NCBI RefSeq assembly: GCF_030867095.1
Contig: NC_081831.1
Coordinates: forward strand, 67,470,716 to 67,534,715
DNA from: Alligator mississippiensis
Taxonomy: Eukaryota > Chordata > Crocodylia > Alligatoridae
Direction: 5' to 3'
Length of the DNA stretch: 64,000 nt
Every line of letters starts with the position of its first letter. Positions within the stretch are counted from its first letter, which is position 1. Below are positions 36,451 to 49,654 of this stretch, piece by piece. The translations under genes and the position numbers were made by a program. Under the pieces are notes generated by a model. The model was not told the DNA's origin. It worked only from the letters and a program-made list of their open reading frames with translations, and searched no databases.

Positions 36451-36963
36451 GTAATTCACATTTATGATACCACAATCCTCTCTAAGATGTACTGAGGTTG
36501 TGCTAGGTTATAAAAAGTACTAGAAAAATGCTGGGTAGCTTTCATAAAGCAAATCCCATTAGATGCCCCATTTGTGACATGGGACAGAACAGACATGTTC
36601 TTTATTATAATCAGCAGTACTATTTCCTCTAGTGGCTTCTTTTTCTGGGGTTTCTGTTTAATTCTTATAACAAAAGCAGGCTCAGAATTAAAAATTGGTT
36701 GCTTGCAAACTGCTGCATTAATGAGTAGTTCTAAAATGCTATGTCAAATGCATAATCGTGTAATCTCACCAGAGAACCAGGGTAGGATTTGCCCTATACA
36801 ATTACAGCCCTATATCTCATATTCTAGCTTAGCTTCCTAATTAATAAGAACTGATGTAAATCAGAGGAGCAGTATTGTAGAAGTGTATGACTGAAAATGT
36901 GATTGGATACTGTCCAGCAAATTCCTCCAGACTGTACATTTAGTACATGCTTATTTTTAAAAG

Positions 36964-38301
36964 CAGGGGAAGGCAAAATAAGGTCCACAGGCTGTATCCA
37001 GCCCATCAAGCGATTTCTTTGGCCCATGGGTGTCCACCAATTAATTGTACCCCACCCAGCCCACATGCTTCACTCCCACCCTCCTGTGCAGAAGGGCCAT
37101 GGCTCCAGCCAGCATTCACAACTTCCGGGCAGGGCTGCTGCTGCCACTGCAGCAGCTGCCAGCAGACCTGCTTAGCTTCCCCTCCAGTGGCTTCCCCTCG
37201 GCTTCCCCTCTAGCAGCTCCTCCTCATGTCCCTGCTGCAGTGCTCACTCCGGGCACCAGGTAAAGAAGCTGCAGCTGGGTAGGAGCATGGTACATTGGAC
37301 TGGTGGGAGCACAGAGCCCAGGACCCGAGCCCAGTGGGGTGGCAGGAGCATGGAGCTCGGATGGGCAGGGTGTGGCTATGTGTGGGGTTGTGGGGTGTGA
37401 GGGAGGATGGGGGAGCCCCCCCATGGTACACAACCTCTGTCACCACCAGCAGCAGTAGGAGGTAGCTGGCCCTCAGGGTGCTTGTAGCCCATGAGGGCAC
37501 AGCCACCAGGCAGCATGCAGCTCCAGCCAGGTCTGGGAGCTGCATGTGGTGGCAAGAAGCAGAGCCAGGTAAGCAGGGAGCAAGGCTCCCCGCCACTTCC
37601 AGCGGAGTCCCATGAGCTGCACATGGCAGCAGGGAGTGGGAAAGGCAGCTGGCTCCATTGTGATGGGCTTCCCTCTTGTGGCACACGAGTCCCAGGAGCT
37701 GTATGTGAGCCCTGCGTGATAGAGGCCGGTCGGCCAGGCTGGCCTGGCTCTGTTCTTTGCCACTACGTGCAGCTCCTGAAACTGGGTCCCCACCCCCTCC
37801 AGCCTCCCTCACACCCCACACACACCCACACCCTGCCCATAACCCCCACATTCCTCCCACATATATACACACCCCCAACATACCCTATACCCCTACACAC
37901 ACACACAGCTCCACAAACCCCAAAGACATACACACCCCACCAACCATACCCCACACACAATATACAAGAGTAAGACTATTTTTGAGCTATTGTGTAATCA
38001 CTTCTATATATACTACACAAATGCACATTAATCAGGACAAAAATATTTTTGAAATAAAACTAAAATATGTTATAGTAGATGTTTGACTTTTAGTATATGA
38101 TTTGGCTTTTTTCTGGTTCCAAGATGGCACTCCCTCCTGCAAAAGGAGCACTTCTGGGGGCAAGGAGAGGTACTTTCAATGGCAAAGGTCAGGGGTTAGT
38201 GGGCAGGGCACCTTTCAAGGGGCAGGGATACCATTGCCGCCCTCCACAGCTCACCAAAACTCATTAAGTGGCCCTCCAGATGAAATAATTGCCCTCCCCT
38301 G
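36964..38301. mobile_element. Non-autonomous hAT-type element, about 1.3 kb
   Basis: The left end CAGGGGAAGGCAAAATAAGG and the right end AATAATTGCCCTCCCCTG are inverted hAT-style termini, and the right end is almost identical to that of the 187-bp element at 50772-50958. Flanking octamers TTTAAAAG and GTTAAGAG agree at six of eight. The body is GC-rich and CpG-poor (37.05-37.79 kb), then CA/C-rich (37.79-37.97 kb). Frames inside on both strands (such as 37210-37881 -) are compositional. Confidence 0.75.
37790..37965 (+). repeat. CA/C-rich low-complexity tract
   Basis: An imperfect run of CACACC, CCCACA and TATACACACC words, most likely an expanded purine/pyrimidine-asymmetric simple repeat within the hAT element. 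The opposite strand is G/T-rich. Confidence 0.8.
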
Positions 38302-39550
38302 GTTAAGAGCTACTGTATAAAGGAGACCAGGCAGGATCTTTCATGTGGCCATTACAACATCCCTGACATTGCCTAATGGTTGGTAGGTTTGATCTGGGGT
38401 TTTTTCCTAATTTCTTTCTTTGTGGCACCCATTATTGACCATTATGAAAAGGTACTTATGCACCATCGCAGAAAAAACACTTATTTGGCTCTCTCCAGAG
38501 AGTTTCATTGCCTGAGTAAAAGAGCTGTTTCACTACTGAAATGGGTGAGCAGAGAATGGTGTGCAAGAGCAAAGGTCTGTGAGTCATTGTACTGTTCAGT
38601 GGCACAAAGAACACACCTGTAGGACTCTCTGTGCAGCAAACATGATCCACTGCTTAGTCTGTTCCGTGCCTCCTTCTGGAGCCTGTCCCCGGGGGAGCTG
38701 AGTTTCTTGCAAACATCAGCTAGCAAGCCTGGCTGTATCAAGATGCTTTCAGCTCTGAAGGTCTCTGGATCGCAGCTGTTCCAAAACCTGAACCTATGAG
38801 TTTTACTGCATCTATCTCCTAATCTCTCCTGCTCACCCAGGCAGGACTTCTCCCTCCAGGAAAATTTATAATGCGTTCTCCTATTTACATCTGTATTCCA
38901 AGCAACACTTTGAACACTTCACTGTGAGATTGCATTCCAAAGTGTAACAGAAGTTGTGCCCTCACAGATGAGGACTTGTACATGCCTTACTTGAATACCA
39001 ACTGGCAGAAAGTGGAGCCCTGGCCTGCAGCTTCCCGGGACCTATACAATAAAGAAATAAAAGCCAGGCTGGAGGCATTCATCAGCAAGCGAGGAAATTG
39101 GAGCAGTAGCTAAAGGTGGTGGTCAGAGAGGGAGGAGCTTCTAAGAAGGCAGAACTCTATGGCCAATGCTAGCTTGCAGCAAACGCATGGATGTCTTCCA
39201 GCTGCTTTTCCACAACAACATGTGCATCTTAACCCTTAAAGATTCAGCATTAGAGAGAAACTCTTACTTGGAGAAAGTATGTTTTGCTAGATTCTTGACC
39301 AGGTGTAGTATAGCTGTGCCGTATGTCAGAGTGATGGTAAATACCAGTAATTCCTCTGTCTTTTTTTTTAACCAAATATAAACAAAATGTACTATCCACA
39401 TGCAAAAAACACAGCTACAAATTAAAAAAAACAAACAGTTAACACAGATCACACTGATAGGACAGAAATCAGGGCAGACGACCCGAAATGTTTGGCAAAT
39501 AAAGGCCTTTTTTTTTGCATTTTATTTGACATTGGTATCTTTCTGATCAC
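38302..39550. other. Intron 4 segment, nothing recognised
   Basis: Non-coding. Frames at 38380-38622 and 39166-39381 have no recognisable domain. A T-run and A-rich stretch occur near 39360-39430. Confidence 0.35.
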
Positions 39551-39554
39551 TTTG

Positions 39555-39865
39555 GATGCCTATGGGCGTGCTTTGATGCATTCTAATTGGAACACATCAG
39601 AGCAGACTTGATTGATCAAGTTTGCTGGAGCTCCAGCGTGCCTCACCATCACATGTATTATGCATCCCATATTTCAAAATGGCCACAGGGCGCTTTAATT
39701 GAAACTCATCAGATGAGCTTTAGTTAAAGCATCCCCACAGCCATTTTGAAACACAGGAGATTTAATACATATGAGGGTGAGGCATTATAATTCGAGTGTC
39801 TCTCCGGGAACTGCCCTAATTAAAAAGCACCCTACCCACCCCTACCCCCTAGCATGTCTATAGAC
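39555..39865. mobile_element. Palindromic MITE, copy 2
   Basis: Mirrored core: CATGTATTATGCATCCCATA with TTTCAAAATGGC on the left (39652-39683) and GCCATTTTGAAACACAGGAG with TTTAATACATATG on the right (39740-39772). The central AACTCATCAGATGAGCTTTAG is itself near-palindromic. It has the same architecture as the copies at 35.9 and 59.4 kb. Confidence 0.7.
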
Positions 39866-41820
39866 ACCCTTCCTGTTTTCCAAGGAGTTTTTTTTGCAGT
39901 GGCTTGGCTCTGCTACTGAGATGTCTCATCCATCTGGAGGCTTTTTCTTCTGTTTTGGTGTTTTTAATTAACAATGGCCAGGTTAGGAGCTGTCAGTAGA
40001 ATCCTGGAGATCCTCAAAGGAAAGGAAACAGTCTTCCCTTTGGTTGGGTTAGACCACATCTGTTTCTCTCCAGCACTGAGAGAATGGTTATTACATTGAC
40101 CTTGGAGTGGGTGATATCACTATTACCACGGCAGGTCGTCAGCAACCTGTTATTTGGAATACAACTTTTCATCTCACTTGCAGTAGAGAAAGGAGATGCC
40201 AAAAAAACCCCAAAACCTAGCTTCCTTGTGTATAGAGCTGTTTTTAGGAAATAACTGTTTCTTTGTTATATATTCATACTGCACAGTACATCACAAAATG
40301 AAACCGTGACCATTTGGAGCTATAATGATAATTAGTGATCAATATTTCTGGATTACTTAAGTTTGGTCCAAGAAGCTTTTTAGATTCTGGCTCTTTATTT
40401 CTGCCTGTGAGGCTCTAGCTGGTGATCCCAACAGAAATCTGTGCTGAATATTCCAACAATGGTACGGATGGAAATTCTCAGGTCTCTTATTAAATCAAGT
40501 CCTTTGCTATTTTGCTGGCTTCTCTGCTAATGTTGCAAGTATTTGACTTTGTATATCCAAATCTATCAAAAATGCTAAAAATGATTGTGGATGGAATGTG
40601 GTCTATTGTCTTTTTTTAAATCATCTGGAAACCCATGTGGTCAAACTGCAACATATAGCATGTTGTTATGTACATACAGCATGCTGCGGTAGGCAGCAGC
40701 TTATTTAGAATTGTGCATAAAGATTACTTAATAGTGGATCATTTTGTTATAGATCAAATAGATCTGCACCAGCACTGAATAAGATATCATTAGAAATCTC
40801 ATGTGGTTTCAGTGGGTTTTTTGCATTCTGATTACTGCATTTTGTACATTTCATACTTGGATATCTTAGCTTCCATAACAGTACTCATTCCTGACTAGAA
40901 CAGGAATCTCAGATTTTACTCCCATATTTCTCAACACAGATGATGCTTTACATTTCCAAAGTTGTGGCATGTTGGAAATGTAAATATCTTTTGCGCAGAA
41001 GCCCATGGTATGGTCTCAATCATTCTTTTGGCTTGAAGGTGTCTGAGCTTTTGCCATTGACAGTCCATTTGATTTTTTTCTTAAATGCTTGGAAGATTCA
41101 GTCATGGGTGTTTCTGATTGAGCTTCCAAAATTGCATTTTAGAAATGAGTAGTTCTTGAATCAAAGTGACTTCAGATTCTTCTTCCTGCCTTTTTATGAA
41201 CATTATAGAGTGTAACTGCCAAAACAAATGCCTCTGGATTTACTGAAGCAGAGATAATGTCAGAAGGGGGTAACATTTCACAGCAACTCAAGTGGAAGAG
41301 GTTCTTGAGGGAATCCCTTTGAGGGAAGCTTTCTCCCCATGTAATGTCTCTCCATCTAGAGAACCCTCAGTCCTGGTGCCATAAAGAGATGCAATTTTCA
41401 TCTCCCTCTCCTTTGCACTATGTAGAGTGTATCTAACCAATTGCTAGATGCACATATTATGAATCATCATCTCATTTTCCCCCTATTTGCATGGGTTCAT
41501 TGCAAACCCTTCCAGAATCCTTTTTTTGGGGCTTGCTGAAGCTTAATGATGTTGGTCAAGCCAAAGCCTGTGCATTTCAAACCTGTCTATTATCCTCCCT
41601 TTTACAGCTCTGGGAAACATGTACGTTGTTACCAGAATTAGATTTTCATTATGTTATGTGGCTCTCCAAAAAAATGGAGATTGTTCTTCATTTGGTGTCA
41701 CCTATTGGAAACATTTGTGGTCTGTGCACACTGAGTGTCCAGCTCCTTGTGGACAGGTTTCCTCATCCAGAAAGAACATCACGATGATCAGCACTCTTTC
41801 TGGTAGTCTCAGAGCCTGGA
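39866..41820. other. Intron 4 segment, nothing recognised
   Basis: AT-rich, unique-looking DNA with no frame above 100 codons outside repeats and no recognisable motif. Confidence 0.35.
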
Positions 41821-41828
41821 TATCCATA

Positions 41829-42262
41829 CCAGTGTGGACGTTTGTTTCCCCAGGAACAATTAGCAATGGGGCACCTTGTGCTGCTGCTACTTGTCCCCGG
41901 GGAACACCCAAACCACATGCCCTCTGACTCACGGCAAGTTACCCTGGGTGAGGTGGGGGGGGGGGGGGAGTGCTGGGGGTCTCCTGGGACTGCAGCAGTG
42001 GTGATCCTGCTGCTTGGAGCCTGGCCAGCAGCTGGAGCATGGCTCTGGCTGGCCAAGGTCCAGTTTTGGGTAGCACACGCTGTCCCATGTGCACCACCCC
42101 ACTTTTTATTTTTTGGGATCTCTGGGTCAAAAAACACCCCCACGCTGCTACCTTGCAGCACAGAGAACACCTGAATGTGCGGTATATGGTGTCGCAGACA
42201 TGTCTGCGGCACCACATACTGCACAGCCATGCTCACCTAGAGGTGGTCCTGATTTACACCTA
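41829..42262 (+). mobile_element. Repeat family 'CTGGAGCATGGCTCTGGCTG', copy 1
   Basis: Shares a long stretch with 57244-57752 in opposite orientation: a TTGTCCCC(A/G)GG region, a CCTGGGGGCCTCT-like stretch, a CAGCTGGAGCATGGC core, GTAGCACACGCTG and GCGGCACCACA near the other end. It contains a 14-G run (41955-41968). It is GC-rich and CpG-poor like other elements here. It has no TSD that I can fix and no coding capacity. Confidence 0.65.
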
Positions 42263-42269
42263 AGGCCTG

Positions 42270-45200
42270 ATTGAACAAGTCCTATCAAATTGGAGAGTAG
42301 GGGAACACTCCAGTTTGAGTGCTGGATCAGTTCTGTAGACAATTAGAGGACTGTGGGCTTGTCAAAATGGCACCTTTCATGAAAAATCGACTCACTAGTC
42401 CTTAAGGTAGGTAGCTGTATCCTGCAGGTATTGCATGACAATGGATGTGCTTATAAATGCATCTTTCATTTACAGCATAAATCATATCCTTTTTATATTG
42501 AACATGGTGCCTTTGTCATTCCCATATAGCACATTCAGAGTAAGGTATAAGGTTTTAATGAGACTATTTAACTACAAAGGGCGACAAACTTATGATAGAG
42601 GTAAAAATGTGCACTTCAGTATTTAGGTAGGGTTTCCAAATTCCACTTGCTGCTTTGATCTTCCAGTAAACTTCAGTGGATAATTCAGCATGTTGGCATA
42701 TGAATCAGCCCATCTGGGTCCAGTATTTTTTAAGCTTGCTATCCAGAGTATACACACTGGCTTCCAGGAACGTTCATGATTAGTAACACATTTATTTTCA
42801 GGCACGTATCAAATTCAATCCATTTTTGAAAGGGTTTTTTTTTTTTTTGTATTCAGATATTGAAATAACTATAACAGCAAGATGCCAGGTGCTTCTATAT
42901 AAATACTGAAGCCTAACATGAGGACAGACAGGATCAGGTTTCTTACAACAGTCAGATGAGAACATCACTTAGAAAATAAAGGTGATGGCTATACTGAAGA
43001 GTGCAGCACAGAGATAACCCAGCTAACCTGGAGACTGGGAGCACTAGCATTGACAGCCTGGAGCTCAGTGTGAGCTATAAAACCCACTCACAGTATATTA
43101 ACCCAAGCTAAGCTCCATCTGCTGCTTCTGGTGCATGAGGTGGCTTAATTCATTCTGCAGTGTAAGCACACCTTTGTGCTGAGAACTCTTACTGCCCAAT
43201 GACTTGCATATTACACATAAATAAAGAGGCATATCTATGTTACAGTGCATGTCACACTCAGTTGTAAATGATTTCAATCTGGCGGTCAGGATCACAACTA
43301 GAACTGGTTGGAAATTCCCCAATGGAACAGTTTTCTGTTCGAGAATGCAACTTTGTCAACATGGAAACAACAGTTTGATTTCAGTGACTATCTTCTGAAA
43401 CCTTGCTGAGACTCCCAGAGCTTCAGGTCTCCCAGCAACCTTTTTAACTCCCCTTTTTTGGATTCTGTTTTGTAAAGAATTTTAAAAATGCTCCAACTTC
43501 CAAACTCCTCTGTGAAATAGACCTTCTGTTCTCTGCACGGCTCCAGTTGGAATATGAATCTGGATTCAACCTTCATGACTGATTCCTAAAATTCAAGATC
43601 CAAAACCTTCAGTCTATATGGAAATTCAGATCCAAAACTGAAATTTGCAACTCAAGCCCATGTGGATCTTTGCAGGGATTATAATACCCTCACGTTCAAT
43701 TTACCGACCTGAAGAGTGAAGTAACACCCATGAAACTAGACCCAGATTCAGTAGGCAAAAGTATCAATATCATGTCTTCACGCATGCGTCTCAAGGTGTT
43801 CCACAATGTAATCCATAGCTCCCCCACTACAAAGCTGTATCAGCCACAAATCATCATGTGGGCGGCATATGTAGTCTTTGAGTTGCAGAAGAACTGGCAC
43901 TTATTCTGAAGGTTGGGAGAAAATATTAATAGCACAAAAAGTGAAATAATGGCTCAGTACCCACATGCCCCTAGGTCCATATCCCCCTTTTTGTGGGAAT
44001 AAAGAGCAGGAAGAAGCAGAAATCTTATGGGATGAAACTTGAAGTTTCCTCTTGAGTCTCCCATCAGATCAAAGGAAGGCTTAAAACATGGGAGTTGAGA
44101 TAAAGTCTCAGGTAGCAAGCAAACCAGAGTTTTGCCAGTGAGGTTGACATGTCCCAGTCAGCATTTGACAACTTCCCTCCCTTAGCTCCATTCCTGACGC
44201 CTGCTAGTCTTCCCCCACCGTGGGGGAAGACTGGGGATGCTCCATCCCCCACAGGCTTCCACATGGAGACTATTTGTCTTTTCAGCTCCATAAGTCTCAG
44301 GCAGCAAGACTTCCTCAGAAGATCCACTGACTGCTGGCTATGAACCCCTCCATCCCACACCACAAATAATTTCCAGATCGCAACTGGGGCAACCAGCTCC
44401 TGAGCCTGTCAGAAGTAGTTTACTTTGCTCAGTACTATGTAGATATTTGAAGGAGAGGGAAAGGAAAGTCAGGGTGAAGAAAAATCTAGCAGAGAGCAGT
44501 CAGCCTCCTCTCAATGTGAAGAGGGAATTCTGTAGGGTCCAGGATTGAAGTGGCACCCTCTCCTACTTTGCCCCCTGGCCATGATTTGCATGTAAAAGTA
44601 GCAGGGGACATGGCAATGGAGTTATAACATACTGCTATTTCAAATACTGTATGGGGAATAGACTGAGTTGATGAGAAGAAGACAGAATGGCAACAGCTGC
44701 CAGTTCATGGAAGGCTTAATAGTTAAGAAGAAAGATTTTAAAATCAACTGAAAGCAGGAGTCACTGGCAGAAAACAAACTTAGGACTGAGCAATCTTCCA
44801 TTCTCCCATGGGGGGCAGAGGGGAGAAAGAAGGATTTTGCCCTTGAATTCTGAATCCACCGAATGTGATTGATAGGAACAGTGTTTCCATTTAAAACATC
44901 TTGATCTTCAAGTGATTTAGGATTACAGATTTGTGGGTAAGAATCTCTGCACTAGTCATGGACTGGGAACTGTTTGTGCTGGCAGAACTTTTTAAGTGAG
45001 AAATGCCAAATACGGGTAGATGTCAATAATGTTAGATGTGGAAAGTACAGCTTTAGTGATGACTGAGATTCTTAACAGAGTCAACAAGTACACTTCTTGT
45101 GGTGGGTTAGGGTAACTCCACACTTATGCTGTGCCAGTCACACACTGGTTAGCACTTGGAGGAGTTCACACATGCTATGCTAAAACAGCCAAGACTGAAT

Positions 45201-47960
45201 TTCACTGACAGAGGCCATCGTGCTAGTGCCTGATGTAACAGATAAGTGTAATAAGATAGTAATGAATCAAAAACAGCCCTACTGTTCATATCACATGGGC
45301 AGCAGACAGCACTGAAAGCTGCTGGTGAAACACCTTACAGAAAACATGGCAATATGTTCTGAGCTGACAGCTAGCATGACCACTGAAGATATTCTCATGC
45401 TGCTTCTTGAATGGCTCATCCAAATGATTATATTTCTGTATAACCTCTAAAAGAAGACACACGATAATTTACCAGTAGGACATACTGGGATCAGCAATCC
45501 TTTAGACATTTACAGCCTTTTGTTTAGAATCATCTTTCTTGACCTCGGGGAATGGATAAAGGAATTTTCAAGCAGAGCTTGTTAAAGGGAAAAATAAACT
45601 TGGGCTTCCAGATGCATATATTGCATGGGAGTCTACAATGGCTGTCCGGATTCTTCAATCCCTCGGCTTCCCTTCATGCTGTCCATACAGAAAGATCGCA
45701 GACTGCTTGTCACTGCCAACCTTTGCTATTTCAGTGTCTTATGGGATATTCATTTGCTCAGATGGCCACATAAGTGTCTGACTGGCTAGATGAGCCCATA
45801 GTTTCACGTGCAGTTCAGGTGCAAGATGGCACAACTGACATTTTCATGACCTCAGATTTTAGGAAAATAATCTATTTCAGTATTCTCACAAACTGGAGCA
45901 TAAAAGGCTCACAGAACTTCAAAGAGCATCAGAAATTAGTGGCCAACTATCCTTGTATTCACTCACTGTCAGCAATCATTGCCAGCGGCAAGTAAACCTC
46001 AAATTCCTGAAGGTTTGCTTGAAATACATAGCCAGCATTCAGATGCAACTTAACTGAATGTCTTCGCTTCCTAAATATGAATTGGAAACATAATGAGAAC
46101 AGACTTTTCTTGGTATGTTCACATCTGCTAACCTAGGTTCAGCTCAATATTCAGTCATGCATTGCAGTTCACCTTTAATAATGGCTTTATGTGTCTTCAT
46201 CCAGTGTTTTTAAGCCATTAAAAATTGAAAATCAGATGCTCAAAATGCCCTAAAATAAGGCATTATTTCTGTGTATAGACTGTGAGGTTGTAACACCTCA
46301 GGACCTTGGACTGCTGGGATAGCTAATTTGGAATATTTTTAAGCAAAGCTTCAACGATGCATTGAGCGTGTTTCCAAATGAACCGAAACTCCATGCAGTT
46401 GGGTACTGTGAAAGGCTTGGAATGATTCATAAAATGGTTCAGCCTTAGACCATGAAGTATAATGGAGCCACACAGAAAGTTTTTATGGTTCCATCAGACT
46501 TTCACTGGACATTTTTTATACCACCATAAAAGAAAATACAGGAAATTAAGACATAGAAACACATATTAAAATAATATGAAAAGTCTGGTTTTAACCCAAT
46601 AGTGCTAAAAAAAAAGAAGAGCATTCAAACTGAAAATACATCCTTAACTCTGCTCAGTGTGAAAACCCATGTTGCCTAGTTATGGCACTGTTGGTACCCG
46701 TAAGTCATGAGCAGTCATATACATGCAAAAGGCTGAATGTATTAAAGACCAAGTCTTCCCTCTAACTTTGTTTTTGTGATTTTAATCCAGTAATTGAATT
46801 TACTTTTACATAAGGCATTCTGTGGTTTACTGTGTTTGACACCTGCATCTGGGAGCTGCACATAAGGATTTGGTTTAGTGCTTGTGTTTGCACTTGTTTG
46901 ATAGAGGATAGTTTTTTCAATTTGAAATGTATTGTCACCTTCAACCAATGCTAAAAAATTAACACAGTTAAATGTCTTTTAAAACATTAGAGTCTACAGT
47001 AAATCTTTTACATGTATTTAAATGTTAGAACCACATTGGATTGGATTGCAATGAATGAACTATAGGAAAATACTAGCTGTATGTGGACCTCGGATTAATG
47101 CAAATTCTCTGTAGTGAATCAGCATATTCTCATTAGCTTTGACAGGCTTGGGTGCAATCCCTCTGAAAAGGCATGAAGCTGTTGACTGCAGTATGGTCTA
47201 CTATCCAGAAATGCTAAGGAATAAGGTAGACAAATGATTGAGCAGATGAAAAGGGAGCTGACTTTCTACCATAGCAAATAGAGATATAGTTATGATCCCA
47301 AATCTTTTGTGTGGACTTTAGATCAGGCTGTGAGGAGATACAGTTGTGAAGGAGCTATTTGAACCTTCTCCCCTCCCACCTCTCATACAGCAGAGCCTGC
47401 AAAAGGGCAACAACAACATGGTGATGGTGCTAGCAAATCAGCAAATGCAGTGTCAATGCAGTCCTGAGTAAGAGTCCAGTCAAGTATTATTTCTACAGGC
47501 CAAGTTCTACAGCATATGCAAAAGTACCTTGACTTGAATGGAAGAGAAAACTGTAGCAGTTGGCCCTGGAAGTAATGCCTGTGAAAGTAGTGTACTTAGA
47601 CTGTAAATACTTAGAGGTAATTTTAACCTCTGGTCTGATGAACTGCAGGATTTTGCAAGGGCATAGATTCACCAGGGCATTGGTTTCCACCTGACCCACC
47701 CTCTCAGGTTTGCTTCTGCCAGGGAATACCCCTTACTTCCACGGCCTGCTGCAGAGGTTAGGCAGTGCTGGCAGAATGGCTGGGCACAGGGCCCCCTCAC
47801 TGGGTATTCCCAGGACACCTGCTATGAAGTAATTTTGTGCCAGCTTTGCCTTGTGCCACAAAGTGACCACAAGGCAATGCTTAATTAGGCCTCTAGTTAC
47901 CAAGATGTATCTACTTTTAAATGTTGGAGTGATGCCATAGCTGTGACAATCCAGGAATTG
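42270..47960. other. Intron 4 segment, nothing recognised
   Basis: 5.7 kb of AT-rich DNA. A T-run lies at 42835-42850. The stretches at 42975-43115 and 45105-45205 have the feel of small repeats (mirrored TTAGC/GCTAA words) but I could not define ends. No exon was seen. Confidence 0.35.
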
Positions 47961-47967
47961 TGTAAAA

Positions 47968-48108
47968 GGCAAGGATCTTTTCGGGGGAAATCTTTTATTG
48001 GGCTGTGCTTGGGACATGATGAAGAATGCCTTTCATTTGAAAACTTGTCTAATTTTATCCCAACCATTCAGTTAGTCCAACAAAAAATATCACCCCAAAA
48101 ACCCTTGC
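47968..48108. mobile_element. Small TIR element, second full copy
   Basis: The left end GGCAAGGATCTTTTCGGGGG with AAATCTTTTATTGG is mirrored by AGTCCAACAAAAAATATCAC and CCCAAAAACCCTTGC on the right. The interior has GAAGAATGCCTTTCATTTGA and AAACTTGTCT. It has the same order and symmetry as the element at 14092-14265. Confidence 0.65.
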
Positions 48109-48114
48109 TACTTT

Positions 48115-48800
48115 CAAACACATCCTTGAAACCCCACTGCTTTCACTGTTCCATAATGTTAGTGGAGTTACAAGAGGATATACAAAAGATGGATTTTATG
48201 ATATACTGAAGTGCTTGGATATCTGTAATATCAGTGAATGAAAAGCACTATGCTAATAATATGCTAGTTTCATTTATTTGATCTATTTCCCATATTACAG
48301 TACCATGTGATTCTTTTCTTTAAAAAAAGACCTGGGGTATTCTTTTTAAAAACCAGAGTTTGGGTTGAACCAGGGGCTAGGAGGCCAACGCTGCATTTAT
48401 AGCTTTTGCTACAAGTAGATTCTGAAAACAGGATTTCTGATCAAAGCCTACTTTTTCGTGTCTTTTTGTTGAGCACAGTTTCTAAGTATAACATTATTAC
48501 TTTAAAGCAGAACTCTTCTAACAAACTGCTTGCACCACAGACCCTTAGGGAGTAGGGAGCAAAGGGTTCTGTACCACTTTTTGGTACTCTTATTCTTGGA
48601 CTGAGTGGAGGCTGGTTTGGATCCTAGTGCAAGTCAGAGCAGCCTCAGGGCTGCTCATGTTTACAGTATATGTGACTGTCTAGATTCTCAAGGAGCCATC
48701 TTGATAGCTGGAAATAGCAAGAGATATGCATCATTCCTCTGGTCACGTTACTTTTTGATTTGGGGGGAGGAGCTGAGAATGAGTCATGTATTTTGGGTAT
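48115..48800. other. Intron 4 segment, nothing recognised
   Basis: No repeat or exon was recognised. The frame 48605-48997 runs into the hAT element and is not a gene. Confidence 0.35.
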
Positions 48801-48808
48801 GTGTATAC

Positions 48809-49642
48809 CAGGGGTATGTGAAGCTTCAGTCACGGATTCAATTTGGAGAAGATTTGGCCCGATTCAGAGGCCAAATCGCCAAATCCAAATCGAATCAGGA
48901 GACCAAAAAAACCTCCAAATCGATTTGGAAAAGATTTGGAAAAAGATTTGGAGATTTGGAAATTCAGAAAGCAGTCTTTCAGGGGAACAGAAACTGAAAA
49001 GAAGGAGGGGAGCAAGGGGGGGGGGAGACTGACATCTGTAGCTGGCCAGTGATTGTGATCTTTCCCTGAGTCCCCTTCCAATCACAGTGCTCTGGGAGAG
49101 GAACATAGAAACAGCATATAAGCCTCTGTCTGCAGCCTTTCTCTCCGTTTTGTGAGCTATTTCTGCCTGAGCAAAAGAGGGCGGGAGGCTGGCCCAGAAA
49201 TAGGTTGGTGGGCAGAAATCTAACCAGTACTGAGAAGGCCCCCTGGTACAGGCTACCGTCCCTGTTGTTTTCATCCAAATCTGCCTTAACACATGTAAGT
49301 GACACAAGTTTTGCTTTCAGCAGTTTGAGGTGCAGTTTCTCAGAAACCCCAGCACCTATCTCCTTGAAACCTGGCAGGCTTCATGCCCTCAGAAGGGGCT
49401 ACCATCCCTGCTATTTTCATCCAAATCTGCCAAAAAATAACAAAGTTATAGGTGTTTCACTGATTCCCCATTATAGTCTATGGTTAAATCACCAAATCTC
49501 TCCGAATCAGCGCTGAATCTTCCAAAGCTGATTTAGCGGATTCGATTCGGGACAGTGATCCAAATCTCCAAATTGAATCACTGTCCTCCAAATCGGTCAA
49601 ATCCAAATCCAAATCAAATACTTCCCTATTTGCACAGGCCTA
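48809..49642. mobile_element. hAT-type element with perfect 8-bp TSD, 834 bp
   Basis: GTGTATAC directly precedes (48801-48808) and follows (49643-49650) the element, an exact hAT-style 8-bp target duplication. Termini are CAGGGGTATGTGAAGC and, inverted, TAGGCCTGTGCAAATA. The ends are crowded with ATTTGG/CCAAAT words: about ten in the left 160 bp and about seven in the right 150 bp. A 35-bp internal direct repeat (49251-49285 and 49397-49431, about 32 of 35 alike) shows an old internal duplication with a 146-bp period. No transposase frame is present. Confidence 0.85.
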
Positions 49643-49654
49643 GTGTATACCTAG

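Noticed and set aside
37790..37965. CA/C-rich run as a possible CRISPR-like or satellite array
   Set aside because: No constant repeat/spacer unit; it is an irregular simple-sequence tract in a vertebrate intron.
37210..37973. Long frames (223 aa minus, 160 aa plus) at 37.2-38.0 kb
   Set aside because: They lie wholly inside a non-autonomous hAT element and its CA-rich tract; His/Pro/Thr runs come from the simple repeat.
41763..42236. 157-codon minus frame at 42 kb
   Set aside because: It is inside a dispersed repeat that recurs at 57 kb, where the frame is not preserved.
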